The notes under the pieces: generated by a model
Databases searched by the model: none
Told to the model about the DNA's origin: nothing
The model's input: the letters and a program-made list of their open reading frames with translations, nothing else
NCBI RefSeq assembly: GCF_016765615.1
Contig: NZ_JAESWA010000026.1
Location: 1 to 37,629 of the forward strand
Source of the DNA: Clostridium paridis
Lineage (GTDB): Bacteria > Bacillota > Clostridia > Clostridiales > Clostridiaceae
DNA length: 37,629 nt
Direction: 5' to 3'
Part shown: positions 6,659 to 14,698 of the stretch, one piece after another
How the letters are laid out: each line of letters starts with the position of its first letter
Numbering within the stretch: position 1 is the first letter of the stretch
Program-made: the position numbers and the translations under genes

Positions 6659-7609
6659 ATGGCCATAAAGTCTAGAAAAGTTGCTATTGTTGGAACTGGC
6701 CTTGTAGGATCCAGTGCAGGCTTTAGTTTAGTTACTCAAGGAGTTTGTGAAGAAATAATAATGATTGATATTAATCATGAAAAAGCTTTAGGTGAAGCAA
6801 TGGATTTAAGTCATTGTATTGAATATTTAGACCAACACACTAAGGTTAGAGCAGGAAGCTATGAAGATTGTGCAGATGTAGATGCAATAATTATTACAGC
6901 AGGTCCACCACCAAAACCAGGTCAAAGTAGATTGGACACTTTAGAGGCTTCAGCTAGAATAATGAAATCAATAGTAGAGCCAATTATGAAAAGCGGGTTT
7001 AATGGTCATTTTATTATAATCTCTAATCCAGTTGATATAATGGCATACTATGTATGGAAACTATCTGGACTACCTAAGAGCCATGTAATTGGAACAGGAA
7101 CCTCAGTTGATTCAGCAAGATTAAAACACTTTATTGCAGATCTAGTTCAAGTAGATCCTAGAAGCGTTCAAGCGTATTCTATGGGTGAACATGGTGATTC
7201 TCAAATGGTTCCATGGTCTCATGTATATATTGGAGGAAAGCCTTTTAGTAAAGTAATAAAGGATAATAAAGACAGAATCGGTAATGTAGATTTAGATAAG
7301 CTTACCTTAGATACTGCACAGGCAGGATGGGCTGTTTTTAATAGAAAAGGAACTACTTATTATGGAATTGCGACTGCTGCAGTTGGAATAATTAAGGCAA
7401 TATTTAATGATGAAAATAAAATAATTCCAGTATCAACATTATTAGAAGGAGAATATGGATTTAATAATGTATTTGCTGGGGTACCAGCAGTTTTGAATAA
7501 GGATGGAGTAAAAGAATTAGTAGAAATAGAAATGACAGAAGAGGAACAAATTAAGTTTAACAAATCTGTAGAAACAATAAAAAAACATTGCGGTCTACTA
7601 AGTATATAA
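6659..7609 (+). CDS. ldh: L-lactate dehydrogenase-like NAD-dependent 2-hydroxyacid dehydrogenase
   Basis: A 316-aa cytoplasmic enzyme of the lactate/malate dehydrogenase superfamily, expected to reduce pyruvate (or another 2-oxo acid) with NADH. The Rossmann motif GTGLVG is at residues 12-17, catalytic H178 lies in GEHGDS, the substrate arginines are R91 (QSRLD) and R154, and D151 is the partner aspartate. The active-site loop reads AGPPPKPGQSRLD, with P85 where classical lactate dehydrogenases have Gln102 and QSR instead of ETR, so the substrate is less certain. AGGAGGG precedes ATG. No terminator follows; its transcript may read into tRNA-Lys and stop at 7814-7850. Confidence 0.85.
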   Translation: MAIKSRKVAIVGTGLVGSSAGFSLVTQGVCEEIIMIDINHEKALGEAMDLSHCIEYLDQHTKVRAGSYEDCADVDAIIITAGPPPKPGQSRLDTLEASARIMKSIVEPIMKSGFNGHFIIISNPVDIMAYYVWKLSGLPKSHVIGTGTSVDSARLKHFIADLVQVDPRSVQAYSMGEHGDSQMVPWSHVYIGGKPFSKVIKDNKDRIGNVDLDKLTLDTAQAGWAVFNRKGTTYYGIATAAVGIIKAIFNDENKIIPVSTLLEGEYGFNNVFAGVPAVLNKDGVKELVEIEMTEEEQIKFNKSVETIKKHCGLLSI

Positions 7610-7648
7610 ATATATATTTCGGAAAACCTATATAATAGAAAGCTTTGG

Positions 7649-7677
7649 TTGACAAAAAATATAAAGTGGTATACAAT
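7649..7677 (+). promoter_or_regulatory. tRNA-Lys promoter
   Basis: TTGACA (7649-7654), 17 bp and TACAAT (7672-7677), about 22 bp before the tRNA. A strong stable-RNA promoter, so the tRNA does not depend on the upstream dehydrogenase gene. Confidence 0.85.
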
Positions 7678-7699
7678 ACTTGAGGATGTTGTGCATTAA

Positions 7700-7775
7700 G
7701 ATCCACTAGCTCAGTCGGTAGAGCACATGACTTTTAATCATGGTGTCCGGGGTTCGATTCCCCGGTGGGTCACCA
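7700..7775 (+). tRNA. tRNA-Lys (anticodon TTT), single-gene copy
   Basis: A 76-nt cloverleaf with acceptor arms GATCCAC/GTGGGTC (one T-G pair), anticodon TTT in loop CTTTTAA, and encoded CCA. From the D-arm through the T-arm it is identical to the copy at 394; the acceptor stem has different but paired bases. Confidence 0.97.
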
Positions 7776-7813
7776 CAATTATTTAAAATGTAAACTTGCT
7801 TAGCTTAAAATAT

Positions 7814-7850
7814 AAAAACTGATTTTTCAATTTGAAAGATCAGTTTTTTA
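7814..7850. terminator. Bidirectional terminator after tRNA-Lys
   Basis: An AT-rich stem of ~13 bp centred near 7831, built from AAACTGAT and ATCAGTTT arms, with T-runs on both strands. It ends the tRNA transcript on the plus strand and the MFS gene on the minus strand. Confidence 0.82.
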
Positions 7851-7855
7851 CTTTA

Positions 7856-9097
7856 TTAAATAGAGATTTCAGAATTATCATTTTTTACCTTTAAGAATAA
7901 AAAACCACCTATAAAGAATAAGATAACTAAACTTAAAATTCCATATTTTGAGCTGCCGGTAATTGTTCCGATTATACCAATTAGGAGTGGTCCTATAACA
8001 GCTGAAATTCTTCCAAATATATTATAAATTCCAAAATATTCAGCTGAATTTTCCTTTGGAATTATCTTGCCATAAAAAGAACGACTAAGTGCTTGAATTC
8101 CACCTTGTGCACTGGCAACTAAAATAGACAGTATCCAAAAATCAAATTGAGTTTTAATAAAAAATGCGTAAATTGATACTATAGTGTAAGTTATGATGCC
8201 TATTAAAATCATAGTCTTAGTAGAGAACTTCTTTGCGAGTATTCCATATAGAATAGCGAAAGGAAAAGCTACTATTTGTATAACTACAAGTATTTTCATT
8301 ATTGTATTACTATCGATTCCAATATCTATGCCATAGGCAGTAGCCATGGTGAAAACAGTATGAACTCCATCTATATAAAAGAAAAAGGCTAAAAGAAATA
8401 GAAAGACATTTCTATTGTTCTTTAATTTTTTTAGTGCAATCCAAAGTTTTTTAAGCTCTTTAATGATTGTTTTAGGGTCATCATCAATATAATATTTTTG
8501 GTTAACATTTCTAAGTATCGGAAAAGAAAAAAGTAACCACCATATAGATGTTATTAAAAAAGAAAGTTGAGTAGCAAAGATAGTAGATATTCCTAAGGAT
8601 GAAGCATTCGTGATAATTAGTATACATATAAGAAAGGGAATGGTACCACCAATGTATCCCCAAGCATATCCGTAGGAAGAGACCTTATCCATTTTTGAAT
8701 TTTCGGTTACATCTGTAAGAAAAGAATCATAGAAAATATTAGAGCCAGAAAATCCGATCGTAGTAAAAATATAAATAGCTAAGCACATTAGCCAGTTACC
8801 TTCAGAAACGGTTGCTAAAAGTGCAGTTGAAATAACTCCAATCAATAAGAAACAAGTAAAAAATTTCTTCTTATAACCTTTATAATCAGCAATTGTCCCT
8901 AGAAATGGAGCTAAGATTGAAATAATTAATGTGGCAAGTGCGTTTGCATAACCCCAATATGCTGTAGAAATATTATCTGCCATGTTATTAGCTGCAACTT
9001 GTTTGAAAAATACAGGAAGTATAGCTGTTGTAATTACTATTGAATATGCAGAATTACCGAAATCTTGCAAAATCCAGCTTCTTTCATATTTATTCAA
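7856..9097 (-). CDS. MFS transporter, UMF1/Atg22-like
   Basis: A 413-aa inner-membrane transporter with ~12 hydrophobic segments. The start ERSWILQDFGNSAYSIVITTAILPVFF and the later YDSFLTDV and GGIQALSRSFYGKIIP are typical of the UMF1 (Atg22-like) branch of the major facilitator superfamily. Atg22 exports amino acids from the yeast vacuole; bacterial substrates are unknown. The start is TTG at 9097-9095 on the minus strand, supported by AGGAGG eight bases upstream; the next Met is residue 39. It is divergent from an AEC transporter gene. I am confident of the family but not the substrate. Confidence 0.85.
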   Translation of the reverse strand: MNKYERSWILQDFGNSAYSIVITTAILPVFFKQVAANNMADNISTAYWGYANALATLIISILAPFLGTIADYKGYKKKFFTCFLLIGVISTALLATVSEGNWLMCLAIYIFTTIGFSGSNIFYDSFLTDVTENSKMDKVSSYGYAWGYIGGTIPFLICILIITNASSLGISTIFATQLSFLITSIWWLLFSFPILRNVNQKYYIDDDPKTIIKELKKLWIALKKLKNNRNVFLFLLAFFFYIDGVHTVFTMATAYGIDIGIDSNTIMKILVVIQIVAFPFAILYGILAKKFSTKTMILIGIITYTIVSIYAFFIKTQFDFWILSILVASAQGGIQALSRSFYGKIIPKENSAEYFGIYNIFGRISAVIGPLLIGIIGTITGSSKYGILSLVILFFIGGFLFLKVKNDNSEISI

Positions 9098-9234
9098 GAT
9101 AGGATCCTCCTAAAAATTATTCTTTATTTAATTATAGAGGAATATAGAGTGCAAAATACATAAGTTAATAAATATTTACTTTTAAAATAAAGTTTTAACT
9201 TATACATTTATTTGTTTATAAAGAACTATAGAAT

Positions 9235-9243
9235 TGGTATAAT
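9235..9243 (+). promoter_or_regulatory. Extended -10 promoter of the AEC transporter gene
   Basis: TGGTATAAT at 9235-9243 is a perfect extended -10 element ~30 bp before the start codon. No good -35 is visible, as is usual for this promoter class. Confidence 0.5.
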
Positions 9244-9272
9244 TACATAAAACTTAAATGTAGGGGGCATGT

Positions 9273-10175
9273 ATGAATTTATATTCACAAATTGGGGAAA
9301 TTTTTTTAATAATGCTAGTAGGTTTCTATGGAAATAAGAAAAAGATATTAAATGAAGAAATTAATAAAGGATTATCATCCTTGCTTATTAATATAACTTT
9401 ACCGCTTCTTATAATTAATTCGTTTAATATAAAGTATAACAGTGAAATTATTTTAAATCTTTTTAAGTCACTGGGATATAGTTTTCTTTCATTTTTAATT
9501 ATAATACTAATTTCTAAGCTACTATATTCAAAAGTTAATGGAGAAAAGAAAGAGATATTAAAATTTGCCACAGTATTTTCAAATTGCGGATTTATAGGTT
9601 TTCCAATAATTGAGAGTATATATGGAAAAGAAGGATTAGCCTATGCATCTATATTTAATATGGCATTTACAGTATTTCTTTGGAGCTATGGAGTGATGTT
9701 GTTTAATGGTAAGGAGAATATAAGGGATTTAAAAAAGATATTTATTAATCCAGGAATTATATCTGTTGTTATAGGAGCGGTAGTTATGGTATCTCCAGTT
9801 AAAATGCCATTAGTTATTGAAAATGTCGTTAGTATGGTTGGAGGGATGACAACACCTATTTCAATGATAATAACTGGGAGTATGATGGCCAATGTATCAA
9901 TAAGGAAGGGAATAAAAGATATTTATTTATACTATGGAGTATTTGCAAAATTAATTTTGGTACCAGTTATTTTATATATAATAGTAATTATCTTAGGAAT
10001 TAAATCTTTACCTACAAATGTTATTATTGCATGTGAAGCTATGCCAGTAGCAGCAACTACATCAATATTTGCAGAAAATTATAATAAGAATAAAGATTTT
10101 GCTGCATTTACAGTGTTTATTAGTACACTGTTTTCGATAGCTACTATTCCTTTAATGTTAAGATTTATAACCTGA
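9273..10175 (+). CDS. AEC-family transporter (auxin efflux carrier / malate permease type)
   Basis: A 300-aa membrane protein with about ten hydrophobic segments in two repeats. The motif NCGFIGFPI in the first half and EAMPVAATTSIFAENY in the second are characteristic of the auxin efflux carrier family, whose bacterial members (MleP/YwkB type) move malate or similar organic acids. AGGGGG lies six bases before ATG. It is a single-gene unit ending in a strong terminator. Specificity cannot be told; the lactate dehydrogenase-like gene 1.7 kb upstream makes an organic acid plausible, but this is speculation. Confidence 0.85.
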   Translation: MNLYSQIGEIFLIMLVGFYGNKKKILNEEINKGLSSLLINITLPLLIINSFNIKYNSEIILNLFKSLGYSFLSFLIIILISKLLYSKVNGEKKEILKFATVFSNCGFIGFPIIESIYGKEGLAYASIFNMAFTVFLWSYGVMLFNGKENIRDLKKIFINPGIISVVIGAVVMVSPVKMPLVIENVVSMVGGMTTPISMIITGSMMANVSIRKGIKDIYLYYGVFAKLILVPVILYIIVIILGIKSLPTNVIIACEAMPVAATTSIFAENYNKNKDFAAFTVFISTLFSIATIPLMLRFIT

Positions 10176-10182
10176 TAAAATT

Positions 10183-10216
10183 AAACAAGCTTGGACATAA
10201 GTCCAAGCTTGTTTTT
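10183..10216. terminator. Strong terminator between converging AEC and hydG genes
   Basis: AAACAAGCTTGGAC (10183-10196) and GTCCAAGCTTGTTT (10201-10214) form a perfect 14-bp stem with an ATAA loop and a T-run. It is T-rich on the minus strand too, so it probably serves hydG as well. Confidence 0.9.
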
Positions 10217-10229
10217 AAGATTTTTTATA

Positions 10230-11642
10230 TTAAAAACGTAAATCTCTTTCACCATTTTGGATTCTTTGAAGCTTATCTTCACAAGCTTTTCTAGCTGCTT
10301 CATTTGGAATTAATTGAAGATTTTTAGCTATAGCTTCTTCTCCAACTTTTTTAGTTTCTTCATCAGCATAATCAATTAAATATTCTTTAAAAGTTAATAG
10401 AGCGTTAGGTTGACAAACATTATGGATTTGTCCACTTTTAGCTAAGGCCATGAATCTTTCACCAGTTCTTCCTTCTCTATAACAAGCAGTACAATAGCTT
10501 GGAATATATCCTTGGCTACATAAACTTCTCATTACTTCGCTTGGACTTCTTTCATCACTAACCTCAAATTGAGCTGTATTTTCTTTTTCCTTATTAGTAT
10601 CAGAATATCCACCTACACCAGTACAAGAACCAGCAGAAACTTGAGAAACTCCTACAGATAAAACTTCTTCTCTGAAACTGGCTTCTTCTCTTGTTGATAA
10701 GATAATACCTGTATAAGGAACAGCAATTCTTAAAATAGCTACTAACTTTTTGAAATCCTCGTCCTTAACCATATGAGGATAAGTAGAAAAGTCAACATTT
10801 TCAGCAGGTCTTAATCTTGGAACAGATAGAGTGTGAGGACCAACTCCTGTTTCCTTATCAAGATGCTCAGCGTGCAGTAACATAGCAACAGTATCATATT
10901 TATGATCATATAATCCGTAAAGTACACCCATACCAACATCATCTATTCCAGCAGCTCTTGCTCTGTGCATTGCAGTAGTGTGCCAATTATAGTCATGCTT
11001 AGGTCCTTGAGGATGAAGTCTTTCGTAGGTTGGTTTGTGATATGTTTCTTGGAATAAGATATAGGTACCAATTCCAGCATCTTTTAATTTTTTGTAATCC
11101 TCAACGGTAGTTGCGGCTATATTAACATTACATCTTCTTATAGCACCATTATCAAACTTAAGTGAATAAATGGTCTTAAGAGATTCAAGAACATATTCAA
11201 GAGGATTGTTTATAGGGTCTTCACCTAGTTCTAGTGCAAGTCTTTTATGTCCCATTGCTTCTAAGGCTTTAACTTCTTCAGCTATTTGCTCTTGAGATAA
11301 TTTCTTCCTTAATAAATCATTATTGCAGTGTTGATATCCACAGTATTCACAATTATTTACACAATAGTTTGATAAATAAAGTGGAGCAAATAGAACAATT
11401 CTGTTTCCATATATTCTTTCTTTTATTTCTCTAGCAACTTTGAACATTTCGTTTACTAAATCTTCGTCTTGAACGGCTAATAAAACAGCAGCTTCTCTAT
11501 GAGTTAATCCCTTGAAGTCTCTAGATCTTTCAAGTAAAGATTTTACGTAATCCTTGTCTTTTGCTAATTTTTCACCTTCAGAAATACTTTGATGAATTTC
11601 TTCCTCAATTATAAATTCTTCAGCCTTGTATTCTCTAATCAT
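10230..11642 (-). CDS. hydG: [FeFe]-hydrogenase maturase HydG (radical SAM tyrosine lyase)
   Basis: A 470-aa radical SAM enzyme that cleaves tyrosine to supply CO and cyanide for the hydrogenase H-cluster. The SAM-binding [4Fe-4S] motif is C94-x3-C98-x2-C101 (CVNNCEYC). The C-terminal auxiliary cluster uses C384 and C387 (CTAC, in YCTACYREGRTG) and C410, as in known HydG, which separates it from the thiamine enzyme ThiH. AAGGAGTG precedes ATG. It follows a TM1266-type regulator by 20 bp, a pairing widespread in anaerobes. The partner genes hydE, hydF and hydA are not in this window. Confidence 0.96.
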   Translation of the reverse strand: MIREYKAEEFIIEEEIHQSISEGEKLAKDKDYVKSLLERSRDFKGLTHREAAVLLAVQDEDLVNEMFKVAREIKERIYGNRIVLFAPLYLSNYCVNNCEYCGYQHCNNDLLRKKLSQEQIAEEVKALEAMGHKRLALELGEDPINNPLEYVLESLKTIYSLKFDNGAIRRCNVNIAATTVEDYKKLKDAGIGTYILFQETYHKPTYERLHPQGPKHDYNWHTTAMHRARAAGIDDVGMGVLYGLYDHKYDTVAMLLHAEHLDKETGVGPHTLSVPRLRPAENVDFSTYPHMVKDEDFKKLVAILRIAVPYTGIILSTREEASFREEVLSVGVSQVSAGSCTGVGGYSDTNKEKENTAQFEVSDERSPSEVMRSLCSQGYIPSYCTACYREGRTGERFMALAKSGQIHNVCQPNALLTFKEYLIDYADEETKKVGEEAIAKNLQLIPNEAARKACEDKLQRIQNGERDLRF

Positions 11643-11662
11643 AACAACGACACTCCTTAATA

Positions 11663-11914
11663 TTACTTTTTAGTTATAGCAGATTTAACTTGTACATTTG
11701 TAACTCTTCCAAGCTTACCAGTTAAGGCACCTATTTCATCTGTTGTCCCATCAACGATAATTGAAATTACTGAAACTCCTTTTTCTTTATAAGGAATGCC
11801 CATTCTCCCTACGATGATAGAGGCAAAATCATGAAGTATTTCATTAACTTTAGGTGCAGATTCAATGCTATCAAGAACGATAGCAACTACGCCAACCCTA
11901 TTTTTATCTTCCAT
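11663..11914 (-). CDS. TM1266-type iron-only hydrogenase system regulator
   Basis: An 83-aa cytoplasmic protein with an ACT/NikR-C-like alpha-beta fold pattern: MEDKNRVGVVAIVLDS, then IIVGRMGIPY and VSVISIIVDG, and the end GKLGRVTNVQVKSAI. This matches the small family found beside hydrogenase maturation genes and named for TM1266 of Thermotoga; a regulatory role is assumed from gene context. It has no DNA-binding helix-turn-helix. TGGAGG precedes ATG, and the gene is followed at once by hydG, so they are co-transcribed. A structured leader with a terminator lies upstream. Confidence 0.88.
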   Translation of the reverse strand: MEDKNRVGVVAIVLDSIESAPKVNEILHDFASIIVGRMGIPYKEKGVSVISIIVDGTTDEIGALTGKLGRVTNVQVKSAITKK

Positions 11915-12363
11915 AGAACCTCCAGTAGTACCTTCAATATACTATTGAAAAATTTAATTAAAGTAATTTGTATTCTAAAATATAAAAACCCTCCGCAAAG
12001 CAGAAGGTAAATTTTTATAAACAAATAAGTATATTATGCTATCATAGCATCGATATTTGTCTTCAAATCCTTTTGCTTAGTAATACCTTGCAATAAGAAA
12101 GAAAATTAGAATAAAAAAGGTTAAGGTCAGTTAAAAGAAGATTATAGAGTTTTAACTATATAGATAAAACTTATTTATGTCCTTTTATCCAAGCTTATAA
12201 ATAATTACAATATATATTTTACAGCAGTTTATTCCATATATCAACAAGGAGATAATTAATCACAACTAACTTTAGTGAGAGCTAACGAATTTAACTATGC
12301 AATTAGCGACTGTTTTGGTATAAGGTTTAAATGACAAAGGTATACCCTGAAAAGTATATTGGG
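11915..12363 (-). other. 449-bp intergenic region: structured leader upstream of the hydG operon
   Basis: No confident gene. On the minus strand a 19-codon frame (12093-12034, TTG start, no ribosome binding site) ends just before a cruciform-like hairpin (ATGCTAT/ATAGCAT at 12037-12051, enclosed by ACAAATA/TATTTGT at 12021-12060), then the terminator at 11984-12007. A 7-base sequence in that terminator's first arm can instead pair with 11929-11935, next to the regulator's ribosome binding site. Positions 12241-12363 look like eroded sequence. This is either a regulated leader or the terminator of a decayed gene. Confidence 0.45.
11984..12007 (-). terminator. Terminator upstream of the TM1266-type gene
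   Basis: On the minus strand CCTTCTGC (12007-12000) pairs with GCGGAGGG (11996-11989), including G-T pairs, with a 3-base loop and five Ts. It is 70 bases upstream of the regulator start, so it may be a leader attenuator. Confidence 0.7.
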
Positions 12364-12624
12364 TTAAAAAGTAGGAATACCAGCAGCAGCAGCAGTTGCG
12401 GCTCCTGTTGCAGTAGTTGTAGTATCCGCAGAAGTAGAGGCTTCCTTAACTCTATCTCTAATAATAGCTTGTTGTGCAGCCATAAAAGTTAAATTACTTC
12501 CAATATTTTGTAAGAAGGTACCGAGTATAATTTTTTGTTCAATATTGAGTCCTATAGAAAGTTGAAGTGCTACAATAGTTGCAGCTACAGGTAATTCTTC
12601 AGGTTTTAAGTCATAAATGGACAT
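12364..12624 (-). CDS. Small Ala/Thr-rich protein of unknown function
   Basis: An 86-aa protein I do not recognise. Residues 1-~60 are predicted helical, with an amphipathic pattern (LPVAATIVALQLSIGLNIEQKIILGTFLQNIG); the tail from ~64 is low complexity (repeated Thr, Ala, Ser). No signal peptide and no cysteines. AAGGAG precedes ATG at a good distance. Upstream is a sequence matching a sigma-E-type mother-cell promoter, so a sporulation role is possible. It is divergent from the double P-loop ATPase gene. Function unassigned. Confidence 0.7.
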   Translation of the reverse strand: MSIYDLKPEELPVAATIVALQLSIGLNIEQKIILGTFLQNIGSNLTFMAAQQAIIRDRVKEASTSADTTTTATGAATAAAAGIPTF

Positions 12625-12657
12625 AATATCTCCTTAAATACATGGCTTATAGTAAGT

Positions 12658-12684
12658 ATAATATGCGGGTAAGCAAAAGGTTAT
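12658..12684 (-). promoter_or_regulatory. Candidate sporulation sigma-E (or sigma-K) promoter
   Basis: On the minus strand ATA (12684-12682), 16 bp, then CATATTAT (12665-12658). This fits the sigma-E pattern ATA-N16-CATAnnnT; extended by one A the -10 also fits sigma-K (CATAnnnTA). It ends 33 bp before the start codon. Confidence 0.45.
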
Positions 12685-12808
12685 GTGTGTGTACATAAAA
12701 TAGGTAAATTTGAATAAATGCATTTTAATTAACTTCACCTTTATGAATATAAAATCATATAAATAATATAGATGTAAAATGAAATATTTTTAAAGAGGAA
12801 GTGTTCAA

Positions 12809-13900
12809 ATGGTAGCTAACATTATCAATTATTACGGAGGCGGTAATACAGCAAGAGGACAAGTTAATTATTATGATTCGATATTAAGTAATATTAAAGA
12901 TTTATATATAGTAAAAAATGCTCCTCAAATAATAAAGACTTCTTTCATAAAATCAATTGCTCAAGCTTATCTATTAAGAGAATATGAAATAGAGCTTATA
13001 AATAGTTATATGCATAATGAATATATAGAAGGTGTAATTATTCCAGAAGCTCAGGTTGCATTTGTTGATGGTAATCCTATTTATGGATCAAAAATTGCTC
13101 AAGTAAATAGGGGTAAAGAATATATAGATTTATCAGGGATAATGAAAGAATCTGAATTAGTAGAAAAAGAACGGGAAATTGAGGAGCTTAAGGATAAAAT
13201 GAAATCAGAATTCAAAGCAGCAGAACATTCCTTTAATGAAGCTTTGAAATATTATAATAAGTTAAAAGAAATATATATGGAAAACTTAGATATCGGTAAG
13301 GCTAATAAACTGGCTAAATCTCTTGTAGAGGAAATATATTCTGATAGCTGCGAAAATAAAGAATCAAAAGTATATCATAGATACTTTGAAGCAGTTACTC
13401 CAGAAGGAACAAAGGATTTTATCCCTAATATAACAAGAAATCTTGACAAGAGATATCTTATTAAAGGAAGACCAGGGACAGGAAAATCCACTATATTGAA
13501 GAAGATATTAGATGAAGGTATGAGTAGGGGAATGGATTTAGAAGTTTATCATTGTGGATTTGATCCAGAGAGTCTTGATATGGTAGTTATTAGAGAGTTA
13601 GGAGTTTGTGCATTTGATAGCACAAATCCTCATGAATATTATTCAGAAAGAGATTCTGACGTAGTTATTGATACTTATAATGAGTTAATAACTGAGGGTA
13701 CAGATGAGAAATTTAAAGATATAATTTCAAAAATAACTGATGATTATAAAGCAAGACTTGATGAAGGAAAGACCCATTTATCTGAAGGGAAAAAATATAT
13801 GTTGCAAATTGAAGCAATATATTTAAGATGCTTAGACAAAGAGAAATTAAGAAATTTAGAAAGAGGATTAGGTACACTAATTGATATGTATGTTAGGTAA
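12809..13900 (+). CDS. Double P-loop ATPase of the PRK06851 type
   Basis: A 363-aa cytoplasmic protein. The second half carries a canonical Walker A, GRPGTGKST (220-228). The first half begins NYYGGGNTARG (8-17), a P-loop-like sequence with Ala-Arg where Gly-Lys is usual, so the protein looks like a duplicated P-loop NTPase whose first copy has a degenerate nucleotide site. Residues ~112-175 are strongly charged and probably coiled coil. It resembles the uncharacterised Firmicute family PRK06851. The ribosome binding site is AGAGGAAG. It is divergent from the small Ala/Thr-rich gene and followed by a YtaF-like gene. Biochemical role unknown. Confidence 0.75.
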   Translation: MVANIINYYGGGNTARGQVNYYDSILSNIKDLYIVKNAPQIIKTSFIKSIAQAYLLREYEIELINSYMHNEYIEGVIIPEAQVAFVDGNPIYGSKIAQVNRGKEYIDLSGIMKESELVEKEREIEELKDKMKSEFKAAEHSFNEALKYYNKLKEIYMENLDIGKANKLAKSLVEEIYSDSCENKESKVYHRYFEAVTPEGTKDFIPNITRNLDKRYLIKGRPGTGKSTILKKILDEGMSRGMDLEVYHCGFDPESLDMVVIRELGVCAFDSTNPHEYYSERDSDVVIDTYNELITEGTDEKFKDIISKITDDYKARLDEGKTHLSEGKKYMLQIEAIYLRCLDKEKLRNLERGLGTLIDMYVR

Positions 13901-13908
13901 TATATGTT

Positions 13909-13955
13909 TAGAGGAGGATTTGAGTCAATCAAAATATATCTTCCTCTAATTTTTT
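13909..13955 (+). terminator. Terminator of the ATPase gene
   Basis: An 11-bp stem (TAGAGGAGGAT, 13909-13919, with 13938-13948) and an inner TTGA/TCAA helix, followed by six Ts. Confidence 0.82.
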
Positions 13956-13989
13956 GTTATAGGCATATCTTTTTTCTTAAAGTAACACA

Positions 13990-14010
13990 TAGTATTGAAA
14001 ATTAATACTA
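13990..14010 (+). promoter_or_regulatory. Inverted repeat upstream of the ytaF-like gene
   Basis: TAGTATT (13990-13996) and AATACTA (14004-14010), a perfect 7-bp palindrome with a 7-base centre, 37 bp before the start codon. It could be an operator or an RNA hairpin. No clear promoter hexamers were identified around it. Confidence 0.35.
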
Positions 14011-14047
14011 TAAGATATACAGCAAAGAGGAAAAAGGAGTTAACTAT

Positions 14048-14659
14048 ATGCGTATAATATATACTTTATTTATTGCTCTAGCAAATAACATCGATAACAT
14101 CAGTGTTAGGATTGCTTATAGTATTAGAGGGATTAAAATCCCCATGTCTAAAAATTTATATATTTCCTTTATAACCTTTATTTTTGCCTCATTAGCAGCT
14201 TTGTCTGGGCAAGTTGTTTCACAAACTTTAAATTCACGTATATCTTCATATTTAAGTATGATATTGCTAATTGGAATAGGTATTTGGATTATAATTGAGC
14301 CATATAGAAATAAGAAAAATAAAGAAGAGGAAGTAATAGTTAATGAAGATATTTCTATACAAGATATAATGAAGAATCCAGAAAAGGCTGATGTAAATAA
14401 CTCAAAGGATATAGATTATAAGGAAGCAACGCTGCTAGGAGTAGCCTTATCAATGGATACACTAGGTGGAGGTCTTAGTGCTGGAATGATAGGAGTTAAT
14501 CCTATTTTTGTGGGGTTCTTTTCTGCTTTGGTTAGCTTCATAGCTTTATGGGTTGGAAATTATGTAGCAAAAATATTTAGTAAATGGAATATTGGAGAAA
14601 AAGCTCCAATTATAGCAGGGGTGTTATTAATATTAATTGGGATAAAACAAATTATATAA
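14048..14659 (+). CDS. YtaF/MntP-like membrane protein
   Basis: A 203-aa membrane protein with six hydrophobic segments in two repeats joined by a charged loop (~86-125). Each repeat carries the family's conserved acidic residue: D16 in ALANNIDNISV and D137 in ALSMDTLGGG. This is the pattern of the MntP manganese exporter superfamily; the long central loop and the first-repeat NNIDN fit the YtaF branch, annotated as a sporulation membrane protein. GGAG lies seven bases before ATG. Position beside the double P-loop ATPase and a gene with a sporulation-type promoter supports, but does not prove, a spore-related role. The transported ion is unknown. Confidence 0.8.
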   Translation: MRIIYTLFIALANNIDNISVRIAYSIRGIKIPMSKNLYISFITFIFASLAALSGQVVSQTLNSRISSYLSMILLIGIGIWIIIEPYRNKKNKEEEVIVNEDISIQDIMKNPEKADVNNSKDIDYKEATLLGVALSMDTLGGGLSAGMIGVNPIFVGFFSALVSFIALWVGNYVAKIFSKWNIGEKAPIIAGVLLILIGIKQII

Positions 14660-14698
14660 TTAACACTTAGTAAAGAATAGTTATAAAAAATATATATA

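Noticed and set aside
11984-12120. c-di-GMP or other known riboswitch upstream of the hydG operon
   Set aside because: The region has hairpins but lacks the conserved core sequences of the riboswitch classes I could compare from memory.
12246-12337. Possible small gene on the plus strand after AAGGAG at 12246
   Set aside because: No start codon lies at a proper distance, and the peptide-like frame (GTG 12270s to a stop near 12333) matches nothing I know. At most a relic.
12770-12800. Sigma-K promoter for the double P-loop ATPase gene
   Set aside because: An AC-N17-CATATAAAT sequence lies upstream, but the -10 ends in AT where TA is needed, so the match is too poor.
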